Assembly (NCBI RefSeq): GCF_011064545.1
Contig: NZ_JAAMFG010000017.1
Location: 184,421-248,420, forward strand
Source of the DNA: Wenzhouxiangella sp. XN24
GTDB lineage: Bacteria > Pseudomonadota > Gammaproteobacteria > Steroidobacterales > XN24
Direction of reading: 5' to 3'
DNA: 64,000 nt
Below the pieces are notes generated by a model. It did not search any database and was not told the DNA's origin. It saw only the letters and a program-made list of their open reading frames with translations. Numbering within the stretch: position 1 is the first letter of the stretch; each line of letters starts with the position of its first letter. Of the stretch, positions 54,108 to 62,474 are shown piece by piece. The position numbers and the translations under genes were made by a program.

Positions 54108-54638
54108 TTACCTTGCCTGGTCAGAGGCAAGTGCATTCAGAAGCGCCTTGCAGAACTCCGGCAGGTCGCCGGGGACCCGGCTGCTGATGAGATTTCCGTC
54201 GACGACCACAGACTCGTCCACCCACTCGCCGCCCGCATTCGACATGTCGTCGCGGATCGAGGAGGTAGAGGTCACCTTGCGGCCGCGGATGATGTCGGCC
54301 GACACGGCCATCCAGCCCGCGTGGCAGATCCACGCCACCGGCTTGTTCGCATCGTGGAGAGCCCGCACGAAACGCACCATGCTGTCGTGGGCGCGCATCT
54401 TGTCGGGCGCGTAGCCGCCGGGGATGACGACGGCGTCGAAGTCCGCCGCATCGACCTCGCCGACATCGGCGTCGCACTCGGCCGCGTAACCTTTCTTGCT
54501 GTGGTAGACGTCCTTCCCGGCGCCGAGCACGCTGACCCGGGCGCCCGCCTCGATGAGGCGCAGGCGCGGGTAATGCAATTCGAGTTCCTGGTAGTCGTCT
54601 TCCGCGAGGATGGCGACATGCTTGTTCTTGATGCTCAC
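54108..54638 (-). CDS. DJ-1/PfpI-family protein
   Basis: The 176-residue product has the class I glutamine-amidotransferase-like fold with VVIPGGYAPDKM near residue 69 and the nucleophile elbow WICHAGW near 102, which carries the reactive Cys. PfpI/YhbO-type proteins are proteases, chaperones or deglycases. The GTG at 54638 has an AAGGAGGT site at ideal distance and is preferred over the start at 54692. Confidence 0.88.
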   Translation of the reverse strand: MSIKNKHVAILAEDDYQELELHYPRLRLIEAGARVSVLGAGKDVYHSKKGYAAECDADVGEVDAADFDAVVIPGGYAPDKMRAHDSMVRFVRALHDANKPVAWICHAGWMAVSADIIRGRKVTSTSSIRDDMSNAGGEWVDESVVVDGNLISSRVPGDLPEFCKALLNALASDQAR

Positions 54639-54771
54639 TATCGTGACCTCCTTTCGATCGTTCGTACTCTCGAAGATAGTCACTCGGGGCATGGATTGCT
54701 CCGGCCCGGTCTGTCGATTCCGGATCCAGCCGCGAATCGTTGCGCGGCGCCGACAGGCGTTCCTGAGAGAT

Positions 54772-55968
54772 TTATCGAACCCGCGCCTGCTCGGCCTGGG
54801 GCCACGAACCTGTCAGTTGATTCGCGGCGAGACCGCCCCATACCGCCACCGTGGTGGCGGCGGCAAACACCCAGCCAGACACGGCGAACGCGGAAATCCC
54901 CGACAGCAGCACGCCCACCGTGCAGCCCAGCGCGACCATGGCGCCCCAGCCCATCAGCACACCGCCGAGCAGGGCAAGCAGGTAGCGGTGCCATGGATAT
55001 CGGCGTGGCCGGAAGTTGCCCGAGGCGACGCCCGCGGCGAGAGCTCCGGCCACGAGCGCCAGGATGAACACCCCGTTCGGCGTCATGAGGGCATCGATCA
55101 CCACCGTGGCGCAGCCGGCAAACGCATCCAGACCCGGCAGGCGTCCCTGCACCCAGCCAAGCTGCTCGGCCAGGGTCCGCGCGCGACTGCCGAGTTCGGC
55201 CGTCACGCCCAGCGGTTCGGTGCGCAGGTAAGCGAGGAAGCCGAGCACGCCGATGCCGATGCCGCCGAGCCAGGTCGGCCAGCGCTCCACGAAGACGCGT
55301 CGGGCGAGCGTCGCCGGCGTGGGCGGCGACCCGGTCGGCGAAGCGTCAGTCGGCTCCGGCCAGCGCACCCACAACAGCAATACGAGGGCCAACGCCAGCA
55401 ACAAGCCGCCCTGCAAGGCCGCAGCGCCACCGTAACCCAGCATGGCCGGCAGCCAGGCCTCCGGGGCGCTCGACAGGGTGCCGGCGTAAAGGCTGTTCCA
55501 CGAGAGGAAACCCAGCATGAACCCCGCCACGGTGCCCAGCAGGGCGAACGGTGACAGGGTCGAGCCTTCGCCGAGCCGGTAGAGGTGCGCGGAAATGCAG
55601 GAACCCGACAAGACCATGCCGAGGCCGAAACTGAGGCCGCCGGCGACCAGCACCCAGGACACCGGCCCGATGTGGGCATCCGGGGGCAGGCGGCCGACGC
55701 CGGGGTCCGGCAGCCAGGGCTGCAGCACCACGAGGTAGCCCAGGCTGCCGACCGCGAGCGCGACCAGGATGCCCAGCGCTCCGCGTGCGTCGCGCTCCTC
55801 GAACAGCTCACGCAGGATGCAGAAGAAACAGAAGCGCGAGCGCTGCAGCAGGATACCGAACGCCGCACCGGCAAACACCGTGAACACCGGGTCCCGGCCC
55901 AGGCCCGCGGCGCCATCGAGACGCAGGGCGCAAAGCACGATGCCGGCGACCAGGGCCGCCGGCACCAT
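54772..55968 (-). CDS. Fused YeeE/YedE-family sulfur transporter
   Basis: The 398-residue membrane protein has about nine to ten helices with SRFCFFCILRELFEERD, SGSCISAHLYRLGEGST and GCTVGVLLSG, the Cys pattern of TsuA-type thiosulfate transporters in one chain. The ATG at 55968 is used; GTG 56007 is another option that overlaps the rhodanese gene. It follows the rhodanese gene, so imported thiosulfate could go directly to that enzyme. Confidence 0.85.
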   Translation of the reverse strand: MVPAALVAGIVLCALRLDGAAGLGRDPVFTVFAGAAFGILLQRSRFCFFCILRELFEERDARGALGILVALAVGSLGYLVVLQPWLPDPGVGRLPPDAHIGPVSWVLVAGGLSFGLGMVLSGSCISAHLYRLGEGSTLSPFALLGTVAGFMLGFLSWNSLYAGTLSSAPEAWLPAMLGYGGAAALQGGLLLALALVLLLWVRWPEPTDASPTGSPPTPATLARRVFVERWPTWLGGIGIGVLGFLAYLRTEPLGVTAELGSRARTLAEQLGWVQGRLPGLDAFAGCATVVIDALMTPNGVFILALVAGALAAGVASGNFRPRRYPWHRYLLALLGGVLMGWGAMVALGCTVGVLLSGISAFAVSGWVFAAATTVAVWGGLAANQLTGSWPQAEQARVR

Positions 55969-55991
55969 GATGCGCAACGCCAGGGAACGAC

Positions 55992-56921
55992 TCAGGTGCC
56001 GCCCCACACCGTGCCGGCCGGGTTCGAGATCGGCACGCCGACCGAATTGCCGTACTCGGTCCACGAGCCGTCATACTGAACGGCGTCATAGCCGAGAATC
56101 TGCGACAGCACGAACCAGCTGTGGGCCGAGCGCTCACCGATGCGGCAATAGACGATGACCGGCTCGCTGCCGTCGATGCCGTTGCCGGCGTACAGCGCGC
56201 GCAGCTCGTCGATCGACTTGAAGGTGCCGTCGTCGCGCACCACCGAGCCCCAGGGCACGTTCTTCGCGCCGGGCACATGGCCGGCACGGATCGCGAGCTC
56301 CTGCACGCCGGGCGGGGCGAAGATCCTGCCTTCGAATTCCGCCGGCGAGCGGATATCGAGCAACTTCGCCTGGCGTTCGCCTTCCACCACCGCAAGCACG
56401 TCCGCCAGCCGGGCCCGCAGCCCGGGCTGCGTCTCGCTGACCCGGTACTCAGTGGCGGCATGGCGCACGGGACGACTGCTCAAAGGCCGGCGATCTGCTT
56501 CCCACTTGTTGCGGCCGCCGTCGAGCAGTTTCACGTCGGCATGGCCGTAGTAGCGGAAGATCCAGGCCCCCCAGGCGGCGAACCAGTTGTTGTTGTCGCC
56601 ATAGAGCACCACCGTGGTGTCCGGGCCGATGCCGGCCGTCGAAAGCAGCTGCTCCCATTGCTCCCGCGGGGCGATGTCGCGCCGGACCGGGTCGACCAGC
56701 TCGGTGTGCCAGCGGAAGTTGACCGCACCGGGGATGTGGGCGCGCTCGAACTTGCCGGGCTCGACGCTCACCTCCACGACGCGGACGTTCGGGTCATCCA
56801 GGTGCGCCGCCAGCCAGTCCGCGCTCACCACCGCCTCGGAAGCGGCCGCCACACCCGCCACCGACAAGCCCGCCGCCAGCAACAGGCTGCGCGCACAGGA
56901 AATTAAACTATTGATTTTCAT
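55992..56921 (-). CDS. Two-domain rhodanese sulfurtransferase, exported
   Basis: The 309-residue product has a signal peptide, an inactive N-terminal rhodanese domain (about 30-150; VVLYGDNNNW) and an active C-terminal one with the catalytic Cys in VIVYCRIGERS near residue 256. It matches thiosulfate sulfurtransferases and would transfer sulfane sulfur in the periplasm. The ATG at 56921 is preferred over the in-frame GTG nine bases upstream because of ribosome-site spacing. It is the first gene of the YeeE operon. Confidence 0.92.
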   Translation of the reverse strand: MKINSLISCARSLLLAAGLSVAGVAAASEAVVSADWLAAHLDDPNVRVVEVSVEPGKFERAHIPGAVNFRWHTELVDPVRRDIAPREQWEQLLSTAGIGPDTTVVLYGDNNNWFAAWGAWIFRYYGHADVKLLDGGRNKWEADRRPLSSRPVRHAATEYRVSETQPGLRARLADVLAVVEGERQAKLLDIRSPAEFEGRIFAPPGVQELAIRAGHVPGAKNVPWGSVVRDDGTFKSIDELRALYAGNGIDGSEPVIVYCRIGERSAHSWFVLSQILGYDAVQYDGSWTEYGNSVGVPISNPAGTVWGGT

Positions 56922-56990
56922 TGCATTCACCGCTCCCTTTCAAGTGAGAAAAATATAAAAGGGAGGATGCAGAGCCGTCCAACAACATTT

Positions 56991-57008
56991 TGGAATAGAC
57001 TCATTCCA
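56991..57008. promoter_or_regulatory. Inverted repeat TGGAAT-N6-ATTCCA between divergent genes
   Basis: A perfect six-base inverted repeat lies upstream of a TTGGAC/TATATT-type promoter (19-base spacing) for the rhodanese gene on the minus strand and upstream of the TolB-TPR gene on the plus strand. Its place suggests a regulator site serving one or both. The regulator is unknown. Confidence 0.45.
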
Positions 57009-57070
57009 GAAAGTTAGGGTCCGGCGCACGGCGCGCCCCCGGGAAAGGCGGCGATGGTAGTATCTCGCGG

Positions 57071-57091
57071 CATATGAGCCCCGCTCATATG
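57071..57091 (+). promoter_or_regulatory. Perfect palindrome just before the TolB-TPR start codon
   Basis: CATATGAGC and GCTCATATG, perfect nine-base arms with a three-base loop, end 10 bases before the start codon and abut the GGGGGA ribosome site. A TAGTAT -10-like element at 57058-57063 would place transcription start next to it, so the hairpin would be at the mRNA 5-prime end. It may be an operator or an mRNA control element. Confidence 0.55.
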
Positions 57092-57101
57092 GGGGAAGAC
57101 C

Positions 57102-59255
57102 ATGAGCCTGTTTTCTGAACTGCAGCGCCGCAACGTAATCCGGGTCGCGATCACCTACCTCGTGGCCGCCTGGGTGCTGATCCAGGTCATGGAGATTGCG
57201 ACCGACGCCTTCGGCGCCCCGGAGTGGGTACTCAAAGTGTTCATCGTGGCCCTGGTGCTCGGCTTCGTGCCGATGCTGATCTTCAGCTGGGTCTACGAAC
57301 TCACCCCCGAAGGCCTCAAGCGGGAATCCGAGGTGCCGCCCGACGCATCGGTCACGGCGCACACCGCCAGGCGCCTGAACATCGTCGTGATCGTCCTGCT
57401 GCTCGCCGTGGTGGCGCTCGTTGCCGTCGAGCGCGTCCGCCCTCCGGCCGCCGAGCGCGCGTCAGCACCGGAAATTGCCACCACGCAGGACGCGTCGAGC
57501 ATCGACTCCATCGCCGTCCTCCCCTTCGAGGATTTCAGCCCCCAACGGGACCAGGCCCACCTGGCAGAGGGGCTGGCCGACACGCTGTTGCACATGCTGG
57601 CGCAGGTGCAGGGATTGCGCGTGAGCGCCCGCACGTCCTCTTTCTCGTTTCGCGGCACCGACGCCGATATCGCCGAGATCGGCCGGGAACTTGGCGTGGG
57701 CGCCGTGCTCGAGGGTTCCGTGCAGCGCTCGGGTGAAACTCTGCGGATCATCGCCCAGCTTATCCGCGTCGCGGACCAGAGCCATCTCTGGTCGAAGACT
57801 TTCGACCGCCCGACGGGGGACATCTTCGCGGTGCAGGACGAGATCGCGAATGCGGTCGTCGCCGCATTGCAGCCGGCCGATGCGCCCGCCTCGCAAGTCG
57901 CGCTGGCGTCCAACCGGACCAGCGTAAAGGCGTACGAGCACTTCGTGCGGGGCGACCGGCTATGGCAGGTTCGCTCGAGGGAAGCGATCGAACAGGCTAT
58001 CGAGGAATTCCGGGCGGCGATTGCCGCGGATCCTGGCTATGCACCGGCACACGCGGGACTCGCGATCGCTTACCTGTTCTCCACCTATTACGGCGACAAG
58101 AGCATGAAGGAAGTTCGCCTGGCCGTGGAACAGGCGACCGAGCAAGCCCTGGCACTGGACCCGCAACTCGCGCTCGCCTACGCGGCACGCGGGCAGTTGC
58201 TGGCCAATGTTGAGGACCTCGAGGGTGCCGAGGCGGCCTACCGTCGCGCAATCGAGCTCGATCCCAGTGACGCTACGACCTATGCGTGGCTGGCCGGGCT
58301 CCTCATCAACGACATCAAGCGCTGGGACGAGTCCCGGAGCCTCCTCGAGAAAGCGTACGAGCTGGATCCGAGAAATCTCTTCGTCCTCGGCCGGTATGCG
58401 TCGAATCTTTCGGTGTTCGGCGACTATAACCGGGCGGTGGAAGTATATCGTCGGGGCGTGGCCCTCGATCCCGAGGCGCCGCGCGCCTATGCCAACCTTG
58501 CCGCACTGCATGCCCAGTTCGGCCGTCACGACGACGCCATTCGGGCACATCTCGCCCAGATCGAACGTGCACCGGCCTCCCCGGGGCCTTACCTCGGCAT
58601 CGCCGGGCAGTTCCTCAGGCTCGACGACCAGGACGCGGCCCTCGAGTGGTTCGACAAGGCCAGGGCCCTCAACCCGAATAGCGAGTACTGGAGCGGTTTC
58701 TTCCTGCGCCGCGAGGACCACCCCCGCCTGGTCGATGAAATGGAAGCCATGTACGCGCGGAACCCTCAAAGACCCCAGGCGCGCGCCGAGCTCTGTTACG
58801 CGCGAAGCATCGTCGGTGAGTACGAGCAGGTGGTCGAACTGTGCGGCCCCCAGGTGGCGGACGTCGTCGGCCCGAACCAGGAGCCGTTGCAGCTGAGTGC
58901 GCTCAGCGATGCCATGGCGGTGTACTGGGCGTCCGTGCAGCTCGGCAACGAGGCCACGGCCGGCAGGCTCATGGACGAGATGCTCCGGCTGGCCCGCGAG
59001 GGCGAAACGTCCGGTTTTGCTGATGCGTCCCTCCACGAGTTCCTGGCCATGCTCGCGGCCATGCGCGGGGATCGGACCGAGCTCTACGCGCAGCTCGGCA
59101 AAGCCGTCGAGCTCGGGTACTGTGACGGTCGCGCCATGGACAACCTGCCCTGGTTCGACGCCTACCGCGACGAAGCGGAGTTCCGCGCGTTGCTTGACGA
59201 CATGCGTGCCCGACAGACGCAGATGCGCAGCTCGCTGCGCGTCGAGGGGTTTTAG
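57102..59255 (+). CDS. TolB-like/TPR membrane protein
   Basis: The 717-residue protein has three membrane helices (about 14-33, 44-62, 90-108), a TolB/FlgO-like domain (about 130-260) with SIAVLPFEDFS and LEGSVQRSG, then about eight tetratricopeptide repeats (for example AEAAYRRAIELDPSD and AVEVYRRGVALDPEAP). This architecture is common in adenylate-cyclase-associated or regulator-type proteins without a DNA domain. The start follows GGGGGA. Role unknown. Confidence 0.88.
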   Translation: MSLFSELQRRNVIRVAITYLVAAWVLIQVMEIATDAFGAPEWVLKVFIVALVLGFVPMLIFSWVYELTPEGLKRESEVPPDASVTAHTARRLNIVVIVLLLAVVALVAVERVRPPAAERASAPEIATTQDASSIDSIAVLPFEDFSPQRDQAHLAEGLADTLLHMLAQVQGLRVSARTSSFSFRGTDADIAEIGRELGVGAVLEGSVQRSGETLRIIAQLIRVADQSHLWSKTFDRPTGDIFAVQDEIANAVVAALQPADAPASQVALASNRTSVKAYEHFVRGDRLWQVRSREAIEQAIEEFRAAIAADPGYAPAHAGLAIAYLFSTYYGDKSMKEVRLAVEQATEQALALDPQLALAYAARGQLLANVEDLEGAEAAYRRAIELDPSDATTYAWLAGLLINDIKRWDESRSLLEKAYELDPRNLFVLGRYASNLSVFGDYNRAVEVYRRGVALDPEAPRAYANLAALHAQFGRHDDAIRAHLAQIERAPASPGPYLGIAGQFLRLDDQDAALEWFDKARALNPNSEYWSGFFLRREDHPRLVDEMEAMYARNPQRPQARAELCYARSIVGEYEQVVELCGPQVADVVGPNQEPLQLSALSDAMAVYWASVQLGNEATAGRLMDEMLRLAREGETSGFADASLHEFLAMLAAMRGDRTELYAQLGKAVELGYCDGRAMDNLPWFDAYRDEAEFRALLDDMRARQTQMRSSLRVEGF

Positions 59256-59333
59256 CGGCCGACCGACGTGCTGCGGGTGCCGCTCAGGATTCCGGGAGTA
59301 CCTCCGACGGAATGAGTATGGCGCCGTGCCTTG

Positions 59334-60002
59334 CTAACGGATCACGCCGTCCTTGCGCAATTCGCCGGCCATCGGCCCGGTCGTCTCGGCAAGCCCGGAG
59401 ATTCTTGAGTCGAGATTGCGCGCGCGCGTATTGAGTTCGTAGACGAGAGTCGCGTCCCGCGTGTCGAACACGCGCGTGGTCAACTCGACTTCTCCCTCGA
59501 TGGTCGTGATGGGCGGCGCGGTTTCGAACCTGCCGCGTACGACGGGCACGCCATAGACTCCGTAGCTGCCCGGATGCCAGCCTGTCGCATAGCCGAACTC
59601 CGTCGCTTTATAGAACGCATCACCGCGCGATTCCTCGGTTCCACCTTCCCGGAGACCGGTCCGGGTCGCCACCAGTATCGTGGCCAGCACTGCCTGGATA
59701 TCGTTCGCCGCGACAGCCTTCTCGATGTTCTCACGGGTCAGCGGTGCCTGCGCCGGCAGGGCTCGGCAGCTCGTCATCACCACCGTGCCGCCATCGCGCA
59801 GAGCGCTGGCAAAGAAATTCTCAAAGGCGCAACGCTGGTTGATGTCAGGGCTGATGCCCACGACAAGCACCCGCTCGTAAGGCTGGGCGACGAGCTCTTT
59901 CGTCTGCCAGTCCCCATTCAAGCGCACGGTGTGCGGGGCACAGGCGCCAAGCAACGTCACTGCCAACAGCAGCAAAGAAAACAGGATGATTTTTCGAGTC
60001 AC
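59334..60002 (-). CDS. Lipoprotein of unknown function
   Basis: I do not recognise a named family. The 222-residue product has a lipobox LLGAC, then an alpha/beta region with ERVLVVGISPDINQRCAFENFF near residue 43 and a C-terminal beta region. The N-terminal half resembles DUF4136/Rossmann-like envelope proteins but with no active site visible. The start is GTG 60002, which begins the signal peptide. It is convergent with the TolB-TPR gene. Confidence 0.72.
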   Translation of the reverse strand: MTRKIILFSLLLLAVTLLGACAPHTVRLNGDWQTKELVAQPYERVLVVGISPDINQRCAFENFFASALRDGGTVVMTSCRALPAQAPLTRENIEKAVAANDIQAVLATILVATRTGLREGGTEESRGDAFYKATEFGYATGWHPGSYGVYGVPVVRGRFETAPPITTIEGEVELTTRVFDTRDATLVYELNTRARNLDSRISGLAETTGPMAGELRKDGVIR

Positions 60003-60138
60003 GATTGATGTGCGCCTTGATGTGAATGAGGATGCCGACGCAGCTTATCGGCTGACTAATGACATAGCCAATGGAAGTCCGGAACGTCAGATCCGCTTCA
60101 GTGGGCACCACGAATGACGGGAGGCGTTCGGGACCGGC

Positions 60139-60534
60139 CTATCTCGAGCTATTCCCGATATACGCATCGGCCTCGATTTCAACGAGCAGTTCAGGGGCGA
60201 TCAGCCGGCTGACCTCCACCATGCTCGACGCGGGACGAATCTCCCTGAAGAATTGCCCGTGTGCCCGACCAACGTCTTCCCAACGAGAGATGTCTGTGAC
60301 GTAGATACGCGTCCGGACGACGTGAGTTAGCCGGGCGCCGGCTTGCTCGAGCGCGATCTCGATCGTCTTGAGCGCCTGCATCGTCTGTTCATATGGGTCT
60401 TCAATGCCGACCACGCCTTCAGGCGTTGTCGCAGTGGTTCCCGAGACGTGCACATACGGGCCGACTTTGACGGCGCGCGAGTACCCGACAGTGGTTTCCC
60501 AGGGCGCTCCCGATGAGATGTTGAGGCGTGTCAC
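60139..60534 (-). CDS. RidA/YjgF-family protein
   Basis: The 131-residue product has the RidA fold with [31 protein letters not shown] and the R-containing [18 protein letters not shown] near 76. RidA hydrolyses reactive enamines/imines; related proteins bind ligands. The GTG at 60534 has GGGAG at ideal spacing and the family length; a longer ATG start is possible. It follows the alpha/beta hydrolase by 42 bases. Confidence 0.9.
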   Translation of the reverse strand: MTRLNISSGAPWETTVGYSRAVKVGPYVHVSGTTATTPEGVVGIEDPYEQTMQALKTIEIALEQAGARLTHVVRTRIYVTDISRWEDVGRAHGQFFREIRPASSMVEVSRLIAPELLVEIEADAYIGNSSR

Positions 60535-60576
60535 CGATCCGTCTCCCTCGTTGTCGCTGCACATTCCGGAACAAAG

Positions 60577-61395
60577 TCATGCCTGGATAAACTCCAGGAT
60601 TTCCTTTACCAGCTCATCCGGTTTTTCTTCAATGACCAGGTGACCAGCATCATCAATGATGCGGAACTCTGAATCCGGAATCATGCCGTGAAGGTCCTGC
60701 CCTCGTTCAAGAGGGATCCAGCTATCCTCCCGTCCCCACAGGATCAAGGTGGGCGTGGCGATGGTCGGGTAAAGCAACTGGACCTCGTCGGTGTACCTGG
60801 AGTCCGCCTGCGCCATCTGCCGATAGAAGGCGGCCTGGCCTTGCTGGCCGGTCCAGGGCGAAATAATCCCTTGGAGTGTTTCCTCCTCCAGCGGCTTGAA
60901 GGCCGCCGTTTGCACATAAGATCGCACCACCGCTTCGTGGATGAAGTCCGGCAAGCCTGAAAAAGCAGCTTCATGCGCGCTGACATGCCGGAAAAAAGGC
61001 GAGCCCCACGGAGAGACGGCGACCGGGTCGATAAGGACAATCTTCTCGAAGGGCCGCTCATTGAGAAGGTGGGTTCTGAGGACTGTGGCGCCGCCAAAGT
61101 CATGGCCGACGATAATCGGGGCATCGAGTTTCCAGTGGTCCAGCAAGCTGTCCAGAACGTGGTTCTGCACACCCAGCGACACGTCACCCTCCGCCTTGCT
61201 CGACTGGCCATAGCCAAGCATGTCGTAAAAATAGACCGTGTACTGCGCGGACAACTCCCGGATCAAATGGCGCAGGTTGAATGTCGACCAGGGCGTCCCA
61301 TGAACGATCACCAGGGGCGGGCCTTCTCCCAGGCGTCCGTAACGAATCTCCCGCCCGCTGTAGTCGAACGAACCTGGAAGTTCCCACTTGTTCAT
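60577..61395 (-). CDS. Alpha/beta hydrolase with Asp-type nucleophile elbow
   Basis: The 272-residue protein has HGTPWSTFNLRHLI, YDMLGYGQSS and the elbow VGHDFGGA near residue 99, where the nucleophile position is Asp. That points to epoxide hydrolase/haloalkane dehalogenase-type chemistry. The catalytic His is in DDAGHLVIEEKP. The ATG at 61395 has an AGGAG site; the frame starts six codons earlier. Substrate unknown. Confidence 0.88.
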   Translation of the reverse strand: MNKWELPGSFDYSGREIRYGRLGEGPPLVIVHGTPWSTFNLRHLIRELSAQYTVYFYDMLGYGQSSKAEGDVSLGVQNHVLDSLLDHWKLDAPIIVGHDFGGATVLRTHLLNERPFEKIVLIDPVAVSPWGSPFFRHVSAHEAAFSGLPDFIHEAVVRSYVQTAAFKPLEEETLQGIISPWTGQQGQAAFYRQMAQADSRYTDEVQLLYPTIATPTLILWGREDSWIPLERGQDLHGMIPDSEFRIIDDAGHLVIEEKPDELVKEILEFIQA

Positions 61396-61950
61396 TAACC
61401 GAGCTCCTGTCATATCGGGATCCCAACTGGGCGCCGACCAGTTTCATTGCTTATCGCCTGGTACTGCCCTTGGGCCTGCACCGGCTTTTATCACACCATC
61501 GATGCGCTTGTGCATTGGAGCGGTTTTGCGCATGCAAAATGAAAGGATTCCAGAAAGCTCGCCGTGGAGTCGTCTTTTCAAGACCTTGCTCTCCTGTGCA
61601 CTTCTGATATGCCCATCTGCAGCGGTTCTCTGTGACGACACGCCGGGCCAAACAGGCTTTCGTATTGCCGTCTTCACACCGACCACGGCAAACAACACCT
61701 ATTGGCCCGAAGTCCACTCGATACTCCGTGCGGATGCTGCGTTCTTCTCCGTCGAGTTTGGCGAGGCTGTGCAGGTCATGGATGCAGCCGAACTGTCAGC
61801 GATCCCCTTCTGTTTGAACGGCCCCAAGCGCCAACGTAGGTGTTTTCCACGGGCTAAAACGCCTCAAGAACCGTCCTGGCTTGCCGATAGGAAAGTCATT
61901 AACGACGGCACCTCGTGGCGTCTTATCTTTAAATCCAGCTGAGACCGTCC
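61396..61950. other. Gap with a degraded gene between hydrolase and cheW
   Basis: The 555-base gap holds the periplasmic-binding-protein remnant listed separately and upstream sequence for the hydrolase. No intact gene, terminator or recognisable repeat was found in the rest. Base composition is lower in GC than its surroundings. Confidence 0.6.
61532..61942 (+). pseudogene. Truncated periplasmic-binding-protein-like fragment
   Basis: A frame with a signal peptide (LFKTLLSCALLICPSAAVLC) is followed by FRIAVFTPTTANNTYWPEVHSIL, the N-terminal pattern of periplasmic sugar/signal-binding proteins often encoded beside chemotaxis or sensor genes. After about residue 65 the sequence stops resembling the family and the frame ends at 136 residues, about a third of the normal length. 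It is probably a degraded gene. It ends nine bases before cheW, so an ancestral sensor-chemotaxis unit is likely. Confidence 0.55.
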
Positions 61951-62445
61951 ATGGAAAAGAATGTATCCCGGCCTTCGACGCCGGGAGCAGAAGATGCGCG
62001 TGAATACCTGACATTCCGCCTCGGCACAGAGGAATACGGGTTGAACATCCTCAACGCGCAGGAAATCAGGGGCTACGACTCCGTCACCAAGATCGCCAAC
62101 TCGCCCGCGTTCATCAAGGGCGTCATCAACATGCGCGGGATCATCGTCCCGATCATCGACATGCGCATCCGCTTCAACCTGGGTGAGGCCACCTACAACG
62201 AGTTCACCGTGGTGATCATCCTCAACATCGGCGAGCGTGTCATCGGCATGGTCGTGGATGCCGTCTCCGATGTGACGTCCGCCCCCGACGAACAGGTCCA
62301 TCCTGCTCCCGAGTTCGGCACCGTCCTCGACACCGCCTACATCGACGGGATCGCTACAGTCGATGAACGCATGATCATCATCATCGATATCGAAAAACTC
62401 ATGACCGCTGAGGACATGGGCCTGATGGACCAGGCAGCCGCCTGA
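61951..62445 (+). CDS. cheW: Chemotaxis coupling protein CheW
   Basis: The 164-residue product has the CheW fold with YLTFRLGTEEYGLNIL, IRGYDSVTKIANSPAFIKGVINMRG and VVDAVSDV. CheW joins receptors to CheA at the membrane array. It lies 29 bases before the receptor gene. Confidence 0.95.
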   Translation: MEKNVSRPSTPGAEDAREYLTFRLGTEEYGLNILNAQEIRGYDSVTKIANSPAFIKGVINMRGIIVPIIDMRIRFNLGEATYNEFTVVIILNIGERVIGMVVDAVSDVTSAPDEQVHPAPEFGTVLDTAYIDGIATVDERMIIIIDIEKLMTAEDMGLMDQAAA

Positions 62446-62474
62446 ATCGCACGATAGAAGGAAGGCAAACCAAA

